64,000 nt of DNA from positions 1,364,001 through 1,428,000 of the forward strand of contig NW_006921538.1 of the NCBI RefSeq assembly GCF_000340215.1, read 5' to 3'. The stretch is from Pseudocercospora fijiensis CIRAD86. Taxonomy: Eukaryota; Ascomycota; Dothideomycetes; Mycosphaerellales; Mycosphaerellaceae. Made by a program: the position numbers and the translations under genes. Of this stretch, positions 26,560-37,654 are shown one piece after another (position 1 is the stretch's first letter; each line of letters opens with the position of its first letter). Below the pieces are notes generated by a model. The model saw only the letters and a program-made list of their open reading frames with translations, searched no databases and was not told the origin of the DNA.

Positions 26560-27369
26560 TCAAACTACACCATAACTCGTGCACCTTAAAGCCAAGTCCA
26601 CACCTAACTTTGGATACTTCCTCATCAAGCTCAGCATCGACTCCTCCGGAATGGCCGATTTGACCTCCAGTGGCAACTCACTCCAAACTTTAACAACACT
26701 TTTTTGAAGCTCGCGAAACGGATGCTGATAAATGAAATCAATTGCATCGACGAGATCGGAGACGTGCGGCTGCGACACGACGTAGGCACGCATTGCTTGT
26801 TGTCCTAGCTGAGCAGGTCCTTGAAGTTGTGGGTTCCACACAAACATGTTGCCAGCCTTGGTGGCCACGTCTTCGAAATACTCGGCCGCTCGGATTTTGA
26901 GGCTGGGGACTTGGTACTGTTGCGCGGTCAGCTGCATCTGTAGGGCTTTCAGGATAATAGGGAGGTGTACCTTGTCTGCTGTCGCCCAGACGTACGCATG
27001 AGCCTTCAGCCTTCCGAGTCCGCGATCATTCTCGGCGGTGTCAGCCCACTCTGGCAACGCGTAGTGAAGATTGTAGAAGTAGTGAACCATGATCTCGATT
27101 GCTTCTTCCCAGTCGTCTTGCAGATCAATCCGTCCTGTCTGACCTTCTTGGAATTGCTTGTTGAAAACGGGCGTGAAGTATGAGGAGCTGAGCTTGACGA
27201 TGATTGTGTGAACTTTGTATTCGCGGCCATTGCTTTTGCACCCAATCGTGAAGTCGGAGGATGTTTCGTCTCTCGCCAGCTCTCGAAGGCTGTTGCTAAA
27301 GTTCCCTGGAATGAGCTTGGAAGAGTAAGCTGCCTCAGGTGGAGGTGTCGCAGCCTGGATGTATGCCAT
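26560..27369 (-). CDS. BTB/POZ domain protein
   Basis: Single-exon protein of 269 residues from the ATG at 27369; an in-frame ATG at 27498 would add 43 hydrophobic residues and is less likely. The BTB/POZ fold spans about residues 35-120: SDFTIGCKSNGREYKVHTII, then KLSSSYFTPVFNKQFQEGQT, then LQDDWEEAIEIMVHYFYNLH. Fungal BTB-only proteins of this form are thought to act as adaptors or dimerisation modules, sometimes with Cul3. A helical C-terminal half follows (KIRAAEYFEDVA, WSELPLEVKSAIP), similar in plan to many Dothideomycete BTB proteins. The specific role is unknown. Confidence 0.85.
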   Translation of the reverse strand: MAYIQAATPPPEAAYSSKLIPGNFSNSLRELARDETSSDFTIGCKSNGREYKVHTIIVKLSSSYFTPVFNKQFQEGQTGRIDLQDDWEEAIEIMVHYFYNLHYALPEWADTAENDRGLGRLKAHAYVWATADKVHLPIILKALQMQLTAQQYQVPSLKIRAAEYFEDVATKAGNMFVWNPQLQGPAQLGQQAMRAYVVSQPHVSDLVDAIDFIYQHPFRELQKSVVKVWSELPLEVKSAIPEESMLSLMRKYPKLGVDLALRCTSYGVV

Positions 27370-27623
27370 TGCGATAGGATTTGCAACTGATAATCTTATG
27401 GACGATGGCGATTCAGCTGGTTGGATGTGTTCAAGTAAAAATCTGAGCAAACAAGAAAGCACACTGTCAAAGACAGCAGCTGGAAAATAAAAGATCATCT
27501 CGCATAGAGTAGCATTATCTAGTCATTATACATTTTGCTTTGAGGCCATGCTCATTGTACTGTATCCAATCTGTGCACATCGCTAAACGCCTCGCATAAG
27601 CCACAAATCACGTCGACCTTCTT

Positions 27624-28597
27624 TTAAAAGTTCTGTGACGGGGCCACATTCTGTCTGCCATTTGTTCCGTTCATTGCTGCGGTGCTTCCATCGCTTCCGT
27701 ATCCACCGCTTGTGTACACTGGTCCTCCCAGCTGGTTTCCATTCGCCTCCGTGTTCATCGCCATTTCATCATCCTTTCTCTTGACAGGCGGGAGATAGCG
27801 ATCGTTCTTGTTCTTGGTCTGCGTCGCTGGGAGGAAATCGATGATGAAACTCCATTGATAGAAGATGTAGATGAGAGAGATGACCCATTCGATAACTGCG
27901 GCGCGGTTGTAGTGGCCTTGGTTGCCTAAAACACCAAAGGCGATCGCAAGACCCAGTTCCACGAAGATGAACGCAAGCTTGATCCAGAAAGAATGGGCAA
28001 GGATTCGCTGGTCTCTGTAGTGGATTCCGAGGCGTTGGTACTCAGCGCAGATGAATATGGCGGATATTATGTAGCCAGCGCTGCGCAAGATGTTAGCGAA
28101 CTGCCCAAAGTAAGCAATTAGTCCCATCTCACATGAAAACTACCAACATCGCATCGTGCACATGTGGATACCTTCTGGTATCGAAGATGGTAAGCAGAAT
28201 GAGACCTGCAGCACCGACGATGGCAGCAAGCGTAGCGCAGACGCTCAAAATCTTTTCCGTCAGGTTGTAATTCTGCGTCAGACGTCCGCGGTGTCGCAAC
28301 CATCTCTCTGCGATGAACACCAGATCGAATGCCACAACACTGACTGCACTTCCAGCAATGAATAGCGGCTTTCCCCAGTTTGTGGCACCAATGTCGGAGA
28401 TGTACGCAATGCGTTGGCCGGCGTTGAACGAAACGTAGTGCGGACTACCAATAGCCAGCCATCTTCCCAGCATGGCCAGGAGAGTGCCTAGAACTGGTTA
28501 GGAAGAGGACAAGATGGGGGTCTTTGTCTTTGTGCTACACACCCAGCCACACGCATCCTGAGAAGAGAGGAATGAACCAGTATGATATGCCCAACAT
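27624..28597 (-). CDS. Sfk1/DRAM/Frag1-family membrane protein
   Basis: Six-helix membrane protein of 288 residues. Exons are 28597-28543, 28487-28133 and 28080-27624. The junctions restore WLGTLLAMLGRW and VVFIAGYIISAIF, and the total is a multiple of three. Family hallmarks are YISDIGATNWGKPLFIAGS after the first helix and FICAEYQRLGIHYRDQRIL in the fifth segment. Yeast Sfk1 acts at the plasma membrane in phosphoinositide and lipid-asymmetry control, and animal DRAM/Frag1 relatives act in autophagy and GPI lipid remodelling. Which role applies here is not known. The C-terminal tail (about 60 residues) is Asn/Gly-rich, hydrophilic and probably cytosolic. Confidence 0.85.
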
Positions 28598-29959
28598 TTT
28601 GCCTGCTTCTTTCTGCCGCTCTCCACAAGTAAGAATCGTTTGTGCGCCAGATGCGAGGTGTCGTCAAGAAATGTTCCGAACTGGGATGTGCCTAGCAACG
28701 ACGATATCCTTGGTATGTATGCGAACTCAGCGGTCGCACTCGGGAATCTTCAGACAACACACTGGCCACCGGCTCCAGTAGAGGAAACAGGCGCGGCTGT
28801 GGCAGTGTCGCGCGGAGCAGACGCGCAGAGCAGACACAGCGGGAAGAGAATGCGCATAATAATAAGGCATGTTGTCGTGGCGGCATCCATCAACCTAGAA
28901 TAGTCGCCGCGCCCAAACGTCATAGGGCCATAGGAAATTGACGCTGCCAAACAGAGTTTGTGATCAAGGCGTGATCGTCTCGGATTCCCGCGGCTTGTTG
29001 CTGCCTCAGCAGTGCCTTCTCTTGCTATAGGAGCACCATCCGAGAGATTGGCGTATGTCAGCACTGCGCCGACGCGTTTGGGCTTGTCCTGATGATCGCT
29101 TTGGTCCGGCCGGAGAGAGAGGCTTGCAAATACATACTGTACTCTATTGCAGGCACAGGCATTTGTGCGGACCGCAGAGCCTCAAAGGTAGTTCGGGGAC
29201 CGGTGCAGAGTCCAGACGCGTGGAAAGGCGGCAACATGGACAATTGGGCGTTCACTGGGCAAGACTTGTATCCAACATTGAGAAAGCTTTTTGCTTGTTC
29301 TCTGCCTACAGACCATTGTCTGGGAATGCTCCCCTGGTCACTTCAAGTCCGATTGATCTAAGAAGGAGCTACCACTGTACATCTTCATTGCCAATGGCTT
29401 CGATATAGCCATAGCGACTACAGGTGCCGCACCTTACTCTACCCTTTCTGCTCAGTCCTGCTGTGCTTCCACTCCCTGGAAAAAACCCCCAATTCGCGAA
29501 GATGGTGAGCAGACTAATATTGGGAGGGGGATAAACTCTACTTACTTTCTCATCGCTTGTGGGCACAAATCCTCTGCTCGCTTCATCGTGAGTGGACTGT
29601 ACGCCAAAGCAAGCAGTGCTACACAGGCGATGTAATCGAGTGTTGTTCTGTAACAGCTGTTGATCAAGCATTTCGTAACGGAAGCTGCGGTGAGGTTGGG
29701 TCATGCATCCGGACATTCACTCCACAGTCGAGACATGGTCCGTGCGTGTCGCTGCTCAACCTTGTGCTTGGAGATCAGAGACGGGCCGCACATGATTCTT
29801 CATCAGCGCCGGAGCTCTGCTACTCCTGATCTGTTCAGCGTGTGCCAGACTAGTCTCCTGTCCGACAAGAGTGTCTCAGTACTGTGCTCGCAAATCAGTT
29901 TAAAAAGAGTCGCGAGAACTTCTGGTCTCGACTGCTCTTCAGCAACAACACCCGATACC
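28598..29959. other. Intergenic, nothing recognised
   Basis: About 1.4 kb with several short open frames on both strands, none with family content or conserved splice arrangement. Confidence 0.5.
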
Positions 29960-30180
29960 ATGGACCTGCGTGATCGCCTCTTCAATCTTCCGCAGGAGCT
30001 TTTCGACAAGATCTATAATCTCACCTTCGCCGTTGACACCGCTACTACTGTTGTCGTACTACAGAAAAGCTGGAAGCCTCCGGTCCAGCTTCAGAGTAAC
30101 CGCGCCACGCCACACGACTAGACTTCGCTTGCCGATACTATGGCTCGCCTGCAGGTTTCCGCCTTTCCACCGCCTGCAGC
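29960..30180 (+). pseudogene. Broken paralogue of the gene at 40051-40524
   Basis: From the ATG at 29960 the frame reads LPQELFDKIYNLTFAVD and WKPPVQLQSNRAT, closely matching residues 11-47 of the intact 157-residue protein encoded at 40051-40524 on the minus strand. It then hits TAG after PHD. In a shifted frame the match resumes as DFACRYYGSPAGFR (against DFAKRYYGSQAGFR), after which similarity is lost. It is therefore a 5' fragment with a frameshift. No RIP-type base change is obvious, so it probably decayed by ordinary mutation or arose as a partial duplication. Confidence 0.75.
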
Positions 30181-30820
30181 TCCGGCGTATCGAGCTTAGA
30201 GTCCATGCACCTATCTTCAAGCAGCTTCCGAGAGAGATAGAGCAGAAGGTGTGATCTAATCACAGGCGTGTTATTTCTGAATGGTATCGCCGCTGTGACA
30301 TCCTTGTCCGCGAAGTCCGTTTCTCGGGGATCTGTTCGAGCCTGCGACGATGCCCGATTTCGTGGCGGACTGCAAGAAGTGGAACAATGGAAAGTTTATG
30401 GTTTTTCATGGTTCATTGGGGCCGTGGCCGAGATGCTGAGTTTCGGAAGGGTTCGCCGACATGAAGGTTCGCTGTGGACAGGGAAGTTGTCACATCAACA
30501 GAGCAGACGCGGTGGTGAGGCCGTAGTCTTGTATCATCGTGGTAGTCACATTATTGCCAAATAGCTTGCCTGCTTACTTCTATGCACGGCTGTCGTTGCC
30601 GTTACGCTTGCGTGGACACTGGACACCCTGAAACTAAAAAAGGACTCAATAGTGGATCCCGCGGAGAGCAGAAGCTTGCGCCTTGCAGATGACGATGCAT
30701 CTCGCTTCTCAACCACAATCACATGCAAAGTCGCGCATTCCTGCCGTTCACCATGCGACAAGCTGTCATTGTTTACACATGTCGCAGGTCGAAGTGTAGT
30801 GTTGCGGCCGGCGCCTCAGG
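30181..30820. other. Upstream region of sec59
   Basis: No gene recognised. A short frame at about 30,180-30,254 (LQLRRIELRVHAPIF) follows the broken paralogue but does not match the intact copy. The last 250 bases are the sec59 5' flank. Confidence 0.4.
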
Positions 30821-33637
30821 ATGAACGGACTGAAGCCTCCAGAGCCAGCTCCCAAGGCATTCGACGATGAAGATGGAGTTGTGGTAAGCACAATAGAGGC
30901 CGAAAGCCTGCGAGAATTCTCAAGGACGCCTCGGCCGTATCGACAGCGAGGCGACACTATATCTCAGGAGCCAAAATATGCCGGATCTGACGGCACCACG
31001 GCGAGGGACAATTCAAACACCATTGGAACAGAGAATGCACAATCAGAGTGGCAAGAGTGGCAGCGAGATAGCGGACAGGTGTCCATATCTGGCAGCGAAA
31101 GTGGAACCGAAGCCGATGATGAGAGACCAAGCTTCGTAAAGGCACTGCCATCGAGCACTGTCCGGCCCAGGAAAGGTCTGAAGACTGGAGAGCAAGACGA
31201 AGATGCTTTGCTCACGCCGAGCCAGTTGGACGATCGCGAAAGAGAGCTTCGAGGCTACTTCTCTGAGCTAGCTAGCGAAAAGCCCACGAGTGATGCGCAA
31301 AAGGAGAAAGACGATCGCGAAAAGTTGCAAAGACGACGCTGGGCAGAGTTTGTGAGAAGAGTCTCGGAAGTCGTACTTATGGGTGTGATAATGGTTGCTG
31401 TGCTGAGCGGCAAGGGCGTCGGGAGAATGGCATGGATATGGCGGCGAGAGTTGCTGAGCCATGTGCTCACCATCATGGCACTCGTTCTGTCATATCCTGT
31501 CAAACTGTCGGTGGTGGACACGGCAGCAACACACACAAGCCTGTGGCAGCGCTTCCGAGTGCCAGCATCATTCGACCCAGCTACAGTCTTGTATCCGCCG
31601 CTCCTGCCTGTTCTGGTCGCTCTGTCAGTGGCTCCTTCCAATCCCGCTGTCATCCTGCCCAACATTATTCTTGGACTTGCCTCCTTGCCGCAAAGACTGT
31701 TTCCGCGCTCGAGCCGTTTCGGAGGCTACAATCCCGTGCACTGGATGCTGACTATCATACCACTCATTGTTTCAGAAAATACGGAATGGCCTGACAAGAA
31801 GAGTCCGCCGCTTCCTTACTCTCTCAAGACTCCAAATGGCCTTTCGCCAGAAACGCTGGTCTCGCTCTATCCGCTGCATCATGCGCTCATACAGCCGTTG
31901 TCGTACCTGACCTCTACCAGCCTGCTGATCTCAGAATTGCATCTTCTGTCGGCAGCACTGATCAACCTCCTTCTCCTCGTCTCGTCGCCGCAAGCGGTCA
32001 TACTCAAGTCATGTCTATGGATAGGCGGTATTCCTCTATTCGTCTTGTGCAGGCCTGTCTTGCATTGGAACGTCACTTTGGCTAGGATACCAAAGTGGAA
32101 GCTCCGACGACCAGGTCACACAGCAGAGGAGCGCAAGTCATTGGTGGATGCCGTGTCAGATCTCATTCACTTACAGCGAGCCGCTGGGGCTTTCAGCGCC
32201 CACAAAAGTGATAGCGACGCAGACGAAGACATGCCAAGCAAGCCAATCAAGCGACAGACAAATGGTAGACCTACTCGAAATGCTTCTCAGCTGGTTATCC
32301 CTACGTTCAAGACCAATCTGTTCAAGACAGCGTCTAATGCGGAATTTTCTCAGCACACTTGTGCCTCGGAAAAGATCGATGTAGTCCCACGGCCACGGCC
32401 AAGACGAAATACCGTACCTGAACGAGGGTCACCTACGACCAACGACGCCAGCACAAGACAAGTCAGTGGAAGTCGCAGAAGAATCAAATCATCTAACCTG
32501 CTATGGTGCCTGCAGCTCACACCGGACCAAGCATGGAGGCGGAAATGGCTCTATGCTGGGATTGTGTATTTGTCTATCGTCTCAATCATCTTTGTGCTCG
32601 TCAGGTGGTATGTCTCGGCCAGAGCATTGTTCCACCTCGAGCCTGTTGGCTGGGCGGTTGGCTACCTCTTTGGACAGCTACCATGGCTACATTCGACAAT
32701 CATTGACCTGAAACTGGACTTCTGGGTACCCTTGCCGGAACTACCTGACCTCAATATCGCCAAATTCTCGCTCGCCGTGCCAGTTTACCTCGACGACCTT
32801 CGAGCCACAACGATTGGGTCCGCCAATTTTCGGCTATTCCTCATCGCGTACTGGGTGCTGGTCCTCCTCCTAGGCCTGCTCACGGTCTTCTCGCTCACAG
32901 CATTCGTGGAAGTCGACACCCGCCGGAAAGTCTTCCATGGTGTTATGGTTGCCATGTTCGTACCAACAGCGTTCGTTGATCCTTGCTTCTGCGCTCTGGC
33001 CCTCGCACTAGTTTTGGCAATCTTCCTCATCCTCGAAGTCATCCGCGCAGGCCAAGTGCCACCCATCGGGAATGCAATCGGACGGTTCGTGGCACCCTAT
33101 GTCGACGGCAGAGATCTTCGCGGTCCGGTCGTTGTCAGCCACATATTCCTCCTTATCGGCTGCGCAGTACCGCTATGGTTCAGCTTGGCTTCCATTCCAC
33201 GAGCCGGCGATCTTCCGTGGCGGGAATGGGAGCTTGCGGACAACAAACGAGAAGTCGCTATGGTTTCCGGCGTCATTTGCGTTGGTATGGGTGATGCAGC
33301 AGCTTCTCTCATTGGCAGAAGATACGGTCGCAGAAAGTGGATCTGGGTTGGAGGAAAGTCGCTTGAAGGCTCTGCTGCTTTTGTCGTGGCCGTCACCATA
33401 GGTCTCATGGCTGCCCGGGCATGGCAGTTCTTTGGAGGCTGGAATGACGCGAACCAAACTTCTTATTTCGGGGAGGCGAACTGGACTCATTTCATTTTGG
33501 ACTGGATGTGGGCTTTCATCAAAGCTGTCTTTTGCGCTTGCGGAGCGAGCTTCATGGAAGCCGTTTTGACAGGTGCCAATGACAATGTTGTTGTGCCCGT
33601 GGCGTTATGGTTGCTTGTCAAAGGTGTAAGACTCTGA
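30821..33637 (+). CDS. SEC59: Dolichol kinase
   Basis: CTP-dependent dolichol kinase of the ER membrane, making dolichyl phosphate for N-glycosylation, O-mannosylation and GPI synthesis. It is an intronless frame of 938 residues from the ATG at 30821. The N-terminal 200 residues are hydrophilic and acidic/Ser-rich. Many membrane helices follow, interrupted near residues 425-555 by a polar loop with a basic stretch. The conserved C-terminal part has VDTRRKVFHGVMVAMFVPT and CVGMGDAAASLIGRRYGRRK near 815-835 (CTP-binding region), then WVGGKSLEGSAAF and EAVLTGANDNVVVPVALWLL. This C-terminus identifies Sec59. The length exceeds that of yeast Sec59 (about 520) because of the N-terminal and loop extensions, as is common in filamentous fungi. 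Confidence 0.95.
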   Translation: MNGLKPPEPAPKAFDDEDGVVVSTIEAESLREFSRTPRPYRQRGDTISQEPKYAGSDGTTARDNSNTIGTENAQSEWQEWQRDSGQVSISGSESGTEADDERPSFVKALPSSTVRPRKGLKTGEQDEDALLTPSQLDDRERELRGYFSELASEKPTSDAQKEKDDREKLQRRRWAEFVRRVSEVVLMGVIMVAVLSGKGVGRMAWIWRRELLSHVLTIMALVLSYPVKLSVVDTAATHTSLWQRFRVPASFDPATVLYPPLLPVLVALSVAPSNPAVILPNIILGLASLPQRLFPRSSRFGGYNPVHWMLTIIPLIVSENTEWPDKKSPPLPYSLKTPNGLSPETLVSLYPLHHALIQPLSYLTSTSLLISELHLLSAALINLLLLVSSPQAVILKSCLWIGGIPLFVLCRPVLHWNVTLARIPKWKLRRPGHTAEERKSLVDAVSDLIHLQRAAGAFSAHKSDSDADEDMPSKPIKRQTNGRPTRNASQLVIPTFKTNLFKTASNAEFSQHTCASEKIDVVPRPRPRRNTVPERGSPTTNDASTRQVSGSRRRIKSSNLLWCLQLTPDQAWRRKWLYAGIVYLSIVSIIFVLVRWYVSARALFHLEPVGWAVGYLFGQLPWLHSTIIDLKLDFWVPLPELPDLNIAKFSLAVPVYLDDLRATTIGSANFRLFLIAYWVLVLLLGLLTVFSLTAFVEVDTRRKVFHGVMVAMFVPTAFVDPCFCALALALVLAIFLILEVIRAGQVPPIGNAIGRFVAPYVDGRDLRGPVVVSHIFLLIGCAVPLWFSLASIPRAGDLPWREWELADNKREVAMVSGVICVGMGDAAASLIGRRYGRRKWIWVGGKSLEGSAAFVVAVTIGLMAARAWQFFGGWNDANQTSYFGEANWTHFILDWMWAFIKAVFCACGASFMEAVLTGANDNVVVPVALWLLVKGVRL

Positions 33638-34995
33638 CGTGGGCGCGGAAAACGGAACATTGTGTTGTCTAGCGAGGAGTTTGGGGGAATTGTGACGATG
33701 CGTGGAGGACGTTTGTCTACCGATGACTATCTACTGTGTCCGTGACAGGACAGACTTCTCGATCAATCGACAGAATTTCTATTGCGTCAGATCATTGATC
33801 GAGAGCTCCACCACAGCCACGAGCGCGACGTTTCAAAAGCATCAAGCGTGATCATGTTCCTCTTCTTTTCTCCGATGGTAAGCTGACACAAGCAGCCCTT
33901 CCCATCTTGGCCTTTGACTTTCCCTGTCTCAAACGCCTGCAAGAAGCCGAAAACTCAATCGCTATATCCTTGTCTGGTATGGCTGATCTCGATCTTGCCA
34001 AAATGAGTTTCAAATCTCCATGGGCTCACAAAGTTCATTATGTTTTGGCGACGGACATCAAAGTTGCTATTGACGACACTGTTCATTTCCTGCGTTGATC
34101 TTTTCTCAATACTATAGGCGGTGCGTTTTGGAGGTCGAGATTGACGACATTATTCATGTTGGGTCCGAGTTGGAAGCTCTTCAGAGTCAGCAGGATGAGG
34201 TCACTGATTGTGAACGGCTGCGATGCTGCGATGGAGAAAATTGAAGTTGGCCAGAAAGGAAAGGCTGGTCGAGGTGCAAAGCTGCCACCCACCCACCTAC
34301 GGCGCGCGCACGTACGCCGGTGAGAAGGCAAGTATTGCTGACGACGACAGCTGTCACAAAAAGGCATTCTGCGATGCTGTTGGGCAATATTCAATATCGA
34401 GTACTGCTAATAATAGTGTAGAGGGGCGAGAGGTGGCTGCGCGTCCTGCCATCGCTTTCCACCGCACCGCACCCCCTTCTCTTTCTTTTTCTCACCACCT
34501 GCACTGCACAGAAGACGCGGCGTGGCGAAATCCATGGCGAGCTGCGTGCAGCAGACAGGGATTTCCTGTTCCTGTTCCTGTTCCTGTTCCTGAGATGTCG
34601 CAGGCGATCACCGACCTCTCATCCACTTTTCGTCTCGTCACACTGGTCATCCCCCATCAGCCTGCTATTCTCAGCTTTCGTCCGTGCTGCGCGAAAGAAA
34701 AATGTCTGGAGGCCGGGTTTGTGAAACGCGGAGGCAGCTTGCGCGTCGCCATCTTTTTCTCGTTGACAAGCGTGCGAGGTGGCCGAGCAACAAACGGACT
34801 TCAAACGCTTTCGCCGCTGCACCGCGTCATCGGGACTGCTTCTCAACGTGACGCGACATTTATTATATTAGAAAGGTAGGGGGTGATTCTTTCCCTTTCG
34901 TCTACCTCACCCGACACCAACAAGGCTCACACCCTTCCTCAACGACTCCCATCACCACCAAGTCAACGGTCCTCCTCACATCAACAGTCGCAAAA
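33638..34995. promoter_or_regulatory. Intergenic and upstream region of the small GPI-type gene
   Basis: No gene recognised in the first kilobase. A (TTCCTG)5 microsatellite lies at about 34563-34592. Just upstream of the next gene, a TATA-like TTTATTATATTAG at about 34859 is followed by about 90 bases rich in C, CA and CT up to the ATG, a layout typical of strongly expressed ascomycete genes. Confidence 0.5.
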
Positions 34996-35305
34996 ATGCA
35001 CTTCACCATCATCGCCGCCTCTCTCATGGCCGCTGTTGCCGTCTCTGCTCAGCGCACTTACACCAACACCACCACTCCTCTCATTCCTGCTGCCAACGGC
35101 ACCTCCACCAATGGCACTGCCTCCCCGAGCGGCACTGTCAGCAGCTCCCCATCTGCTTCCTTCGAGGCTGCCAACGCTGGCAGCCGCGTTGGTGCTTCCG
35201 CTGCCATGGGTCTCGTCCTCGTCGGCGGGATCGCTCTCGTAGGTCGCACTTCATCTCTCATGAATCATCTCGAATCGCATCCTAACAGCTTTGCAGGCTC
35301 TCTAA
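34996..35305 (+). CDS. Small secreted, probably GPI-anchored Ser/Thr-rich protein
   Basis: A small precursor of 83 residues in two exons, 34996-35238 and 35297-35305. The intron has GTAGGT at its start and CTAACAG...GCAG at its end; without splicing the frame would end in an unrelated tail. A signal peptide (MHFTIIAASLMAAVAVSAQR) leads a Thr/Asn/Ser/Pro-rich body with several N-glycosylation sequons (NTTT, NGTS, NGTA). After a small-residue stretch (EAANAGSRVGASA) comes a hydrophobic C-terminus (MGLVLVGGIALAL). This N-signal plus C-hydrophobic plan fits a GPI-anchored cell-wall protein. The specific function is unknown; many ascomycetes have such short abundant wall proteins. Confidence 0.75.
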
Positions 35306-35424
35306 GCTCCCACTACACCTGAAAGCATAGCGAGTCGGTTCTGTTTTTTGCATTGAAGCATGAAAAGGCGTTCAAGATTGTACTGCGAAGATACCAATTG
35401 AGTTATCATGGATGGAAGCTAGAA

Positions 35425-35868
35425 TTACATGGGCGTCACGTCGAAACACAGCGGAAGCGCTCTGCTGGTGTGAAGAAGGGAAGTAATGGGGAACTCTTGT
35501 GTGAATAGAGGCATCGTACACGGGCGGAGGCCTTGATGGTCGGTAGCCACAGATGTGTGTATAACAGATAGAAGAATCTTGTGCTTGCCATTGCGGATGG
35601 CTTCTGCAGCATTGATGTACCTTCCTCGTAGAATCCGAGCATCGCGTCCACGGAGACTGATGCAAGACTCCTCCTGTACTGTAGTGAGACGTGAAGGCGT
35701 TGCGATTGGTGCGCTCTCATCGAGAAAACGAGATATGAGAAGTGTGGTAAATACTGACCTTGAACTCGCGAAGAGTGCCGTCTGTGCAGATGCCAGATTT
35801 TTGAGTTTGGGGGCTTGGCTTGGCGTCAAACCCGCATTGATACTGTAATGAACCTCTTCTTGCTTCAT
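35425..35868 (-). CDS. Possible small hypothetical gene
   Basis: A minus-strand frame of 147 codons from the ATG at 35868 (MKQEEVHYSINAGLTPSQAP). A good donor, AAG|GTCAGT, near 35757 suggests that the true product splices to a second frame (SLASVSVDAMLGFYEEG) rather than reading through; both versions end near 35425-35440. It would be transcribed divergently from the RNase III-fold gene, with 110 bases between the start codons. No family is recognised, and coding status is uncertain. Confidence 0.3.
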   Translation of the reverse strand: MKQEEVHYSINAGLTPSQAPKLKNLASAQTALFASSRSVFTTLLISRFLDESAPIATPSRLTTVQEESCISLRGRDARILRGRYINAAEAIRNGKHKILLSVIHTSVATDHQGLRPCTMPLFTQEFPITSLLHTSRALPLCFDVTPM

Positions 35869-35977
35869 CGATTTCAATCCATCAATGATTGAAAAGATGG
35901 CATTCTGGCGTCATCGACAGCGCGGACATACCAATATCATTGCGGAAGCATCGTGCTCATAGAAACACAGCGCCACA

Positions 35978-36633
35978 ATGTCAGCGAAAGCATTCCCTCA
36001 GACGCCTCCCCTAGAGACAGAATCATACAGCAACTTCCACGCGCGGAAAGCCACGGCAGAGGCGATTACGGGCTACAACTTCCGCGACGATGAGTACTTG
36101 AAGGCTGCGCTGCGTCCTGGTAACGCTCCTCTTCATGGCGAGCCCATCTACAGATGCCAGAGCCAACTTGCTATCATCGGCGATTCGCTGCTCAGGCTGG
36201 CATACTTCACACACAATTTTCCAGATACTACAGAAGGTAAAGCGTGATATTGATTGCATAAGCGCCGGCAATTATCATGCTCACGCCTGGATAGGAAGTC
36301 TGAATGGTCCTTTTGACTCCATATCCTCAAATTCTGCCCTAGCCTTTACTGCCTGGAACAACGGGCTTGCGAAAGCCATGGATACCACCATTCCCCAAGC
36401 CGGACGTGCGAAGTATGGAGAGCCAAACATCAAGGCCTCGAAGATAGCAGTTGCAACCATGGTCGAGGTAGGACAATTTTGTTGTTTCATACAGAACTTG
36501 TGCAGCGAAGTTGATCACTGACCTGTCTTCCTTCCAGGCTGTATTTGGAGCAGTGTTCCTTGACTCAGACCAGGACCTAGGCGTGACAAAACAGGTGATC
36601 GAAAACGTCCTCGCTCGTAGCGAACAGGAGTAA
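35978..36633 (+). CDS. RNase III-fold protein, catalytic signature altered
   Basis: Exons 35978-36236, 36295-36467 and 36538-36633 join in frame to 175 residues. AEAITGYNFRDDEYLKAAL matches the first helix of the RNase III domain. SQLAIIGDSLLRLAYF lines up with the signature ERLEFLGDAVL but has Ala in place of the catalytic Glu. KIAVATMVEAVFGAVFLD lines up with the second acidic motif (ADLVEALIGAVYLD), with one acidic residue missing. There is no dsRNA-binding domain. Such short, altered forms include mitochondrial ribosomal large-subunit proteins and other non-catalytic relatives. A role in RNA binding rather than cleavage is inferred. The last residues, VLARSEQE, end at the TAA at 36631-36633. 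Confidence 0.72.
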
Positions 36634-37605
36634 GGCGTCCAGACGGTAACAGAAGCGGTCTGCTGATTCTCACGATAGACTGGTCTCGGGCAAAGTTCTT
36701 GACCGCGCCGAGGTTGCAAAGCGAACAGCTCATGGAAGGGCAGCCTTAACAGCTGCAGCGTAAGTAAAAACACGGCCTCGGTGGCATCCGCTAGCATTCG
36801 GGTCCAGGATACCAGGATGCTCGTGTTTCGTATTGTCGTGATTTCACGCTGACCTGAACTAGGCGAAACATGAAATAACGAACGGACGACTAGGCTACCG
36901 AAGAGCATGGCAAGTGCTCTCGCGGTTATGCGGACTCTACCGCCAACGGAAACGCATCAGGACTTTGCTCGTGCTATATCTGTCATCATGGCCAGGCAGT
37001 TCTCCGAGGACGAGCTCCATGGAACGGAGGTCCTACGCTCTCTAGACAGGAACCGTGTTTTCCTTCTTATCCATAATGGCCACATTTTCCGACGGACTGA
37101 CAAAACTGGAATCTGAAGCGCCCTCCCTTGTCGCAGCGAAAGCTTTGTCGCTCCGAGTCGTGCCAGCTGACACTGAAGTCTGGGACTAGGATTGCTCGCC
37201 TTTTTTGCCAAATGGTACCAGGAAGTATGCACGATTCGTACCAGGCCGTATTCCAAGGCATTTGATACGAGAAAGAGCCTGGTACGGTGTGAATTGTCTC
37301 TGCTGTGACAGACCTTTTTTGGTCTTCTTATATTGCGGCTGCGCTGGATTCGGCAATTGCGGTTCCTCCAGAAAGCTTGCAACACGATGCCGTGTTTATT
37401 ACATAACACTGAACCCTACCACTTATCCCCGCATCTGGGTTTATACATCCCGTCACCTGTAGTACAACCGAGGGATCTATCTGGCAAGTGTTTATTCTTC
37501 AACTGTCTCACTTTACTCTTGGAAGCTCTGTGCGAGCTCGTATACTGCGATTGGTGCTTTTCGAAACTCATAGATCATATCGCGAGCATTGCTTACCATT
37601 TCGAC
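36634..37605. other. Intergenic, nothing supported
   Basis: A 69-codon plus frame at 36907-37116 (HQDFARAISVIMARQF) has no recognised relatives and no splice context. The rest is the 5' flank of the acyl-CoA synthetase gene. Confidence 0.4.
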
Positions 37606-37654
37606 ATGGCTGGTAGGTGCTGTCGATTGAGACCGCTTCTTGCAGAGCTGACAG

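Noticed and set aside
25999..26589. A 196-codon plus-strand frame
   Set aside because: No recognisable motif or splice context, and its end overlaps the 3' end of the BTB gene.
36907..37116. A 69-codon frame after the RNase III-fold gene
   Set aside because: Too short, with no motif and no repeat elsewhere; it could be chance.
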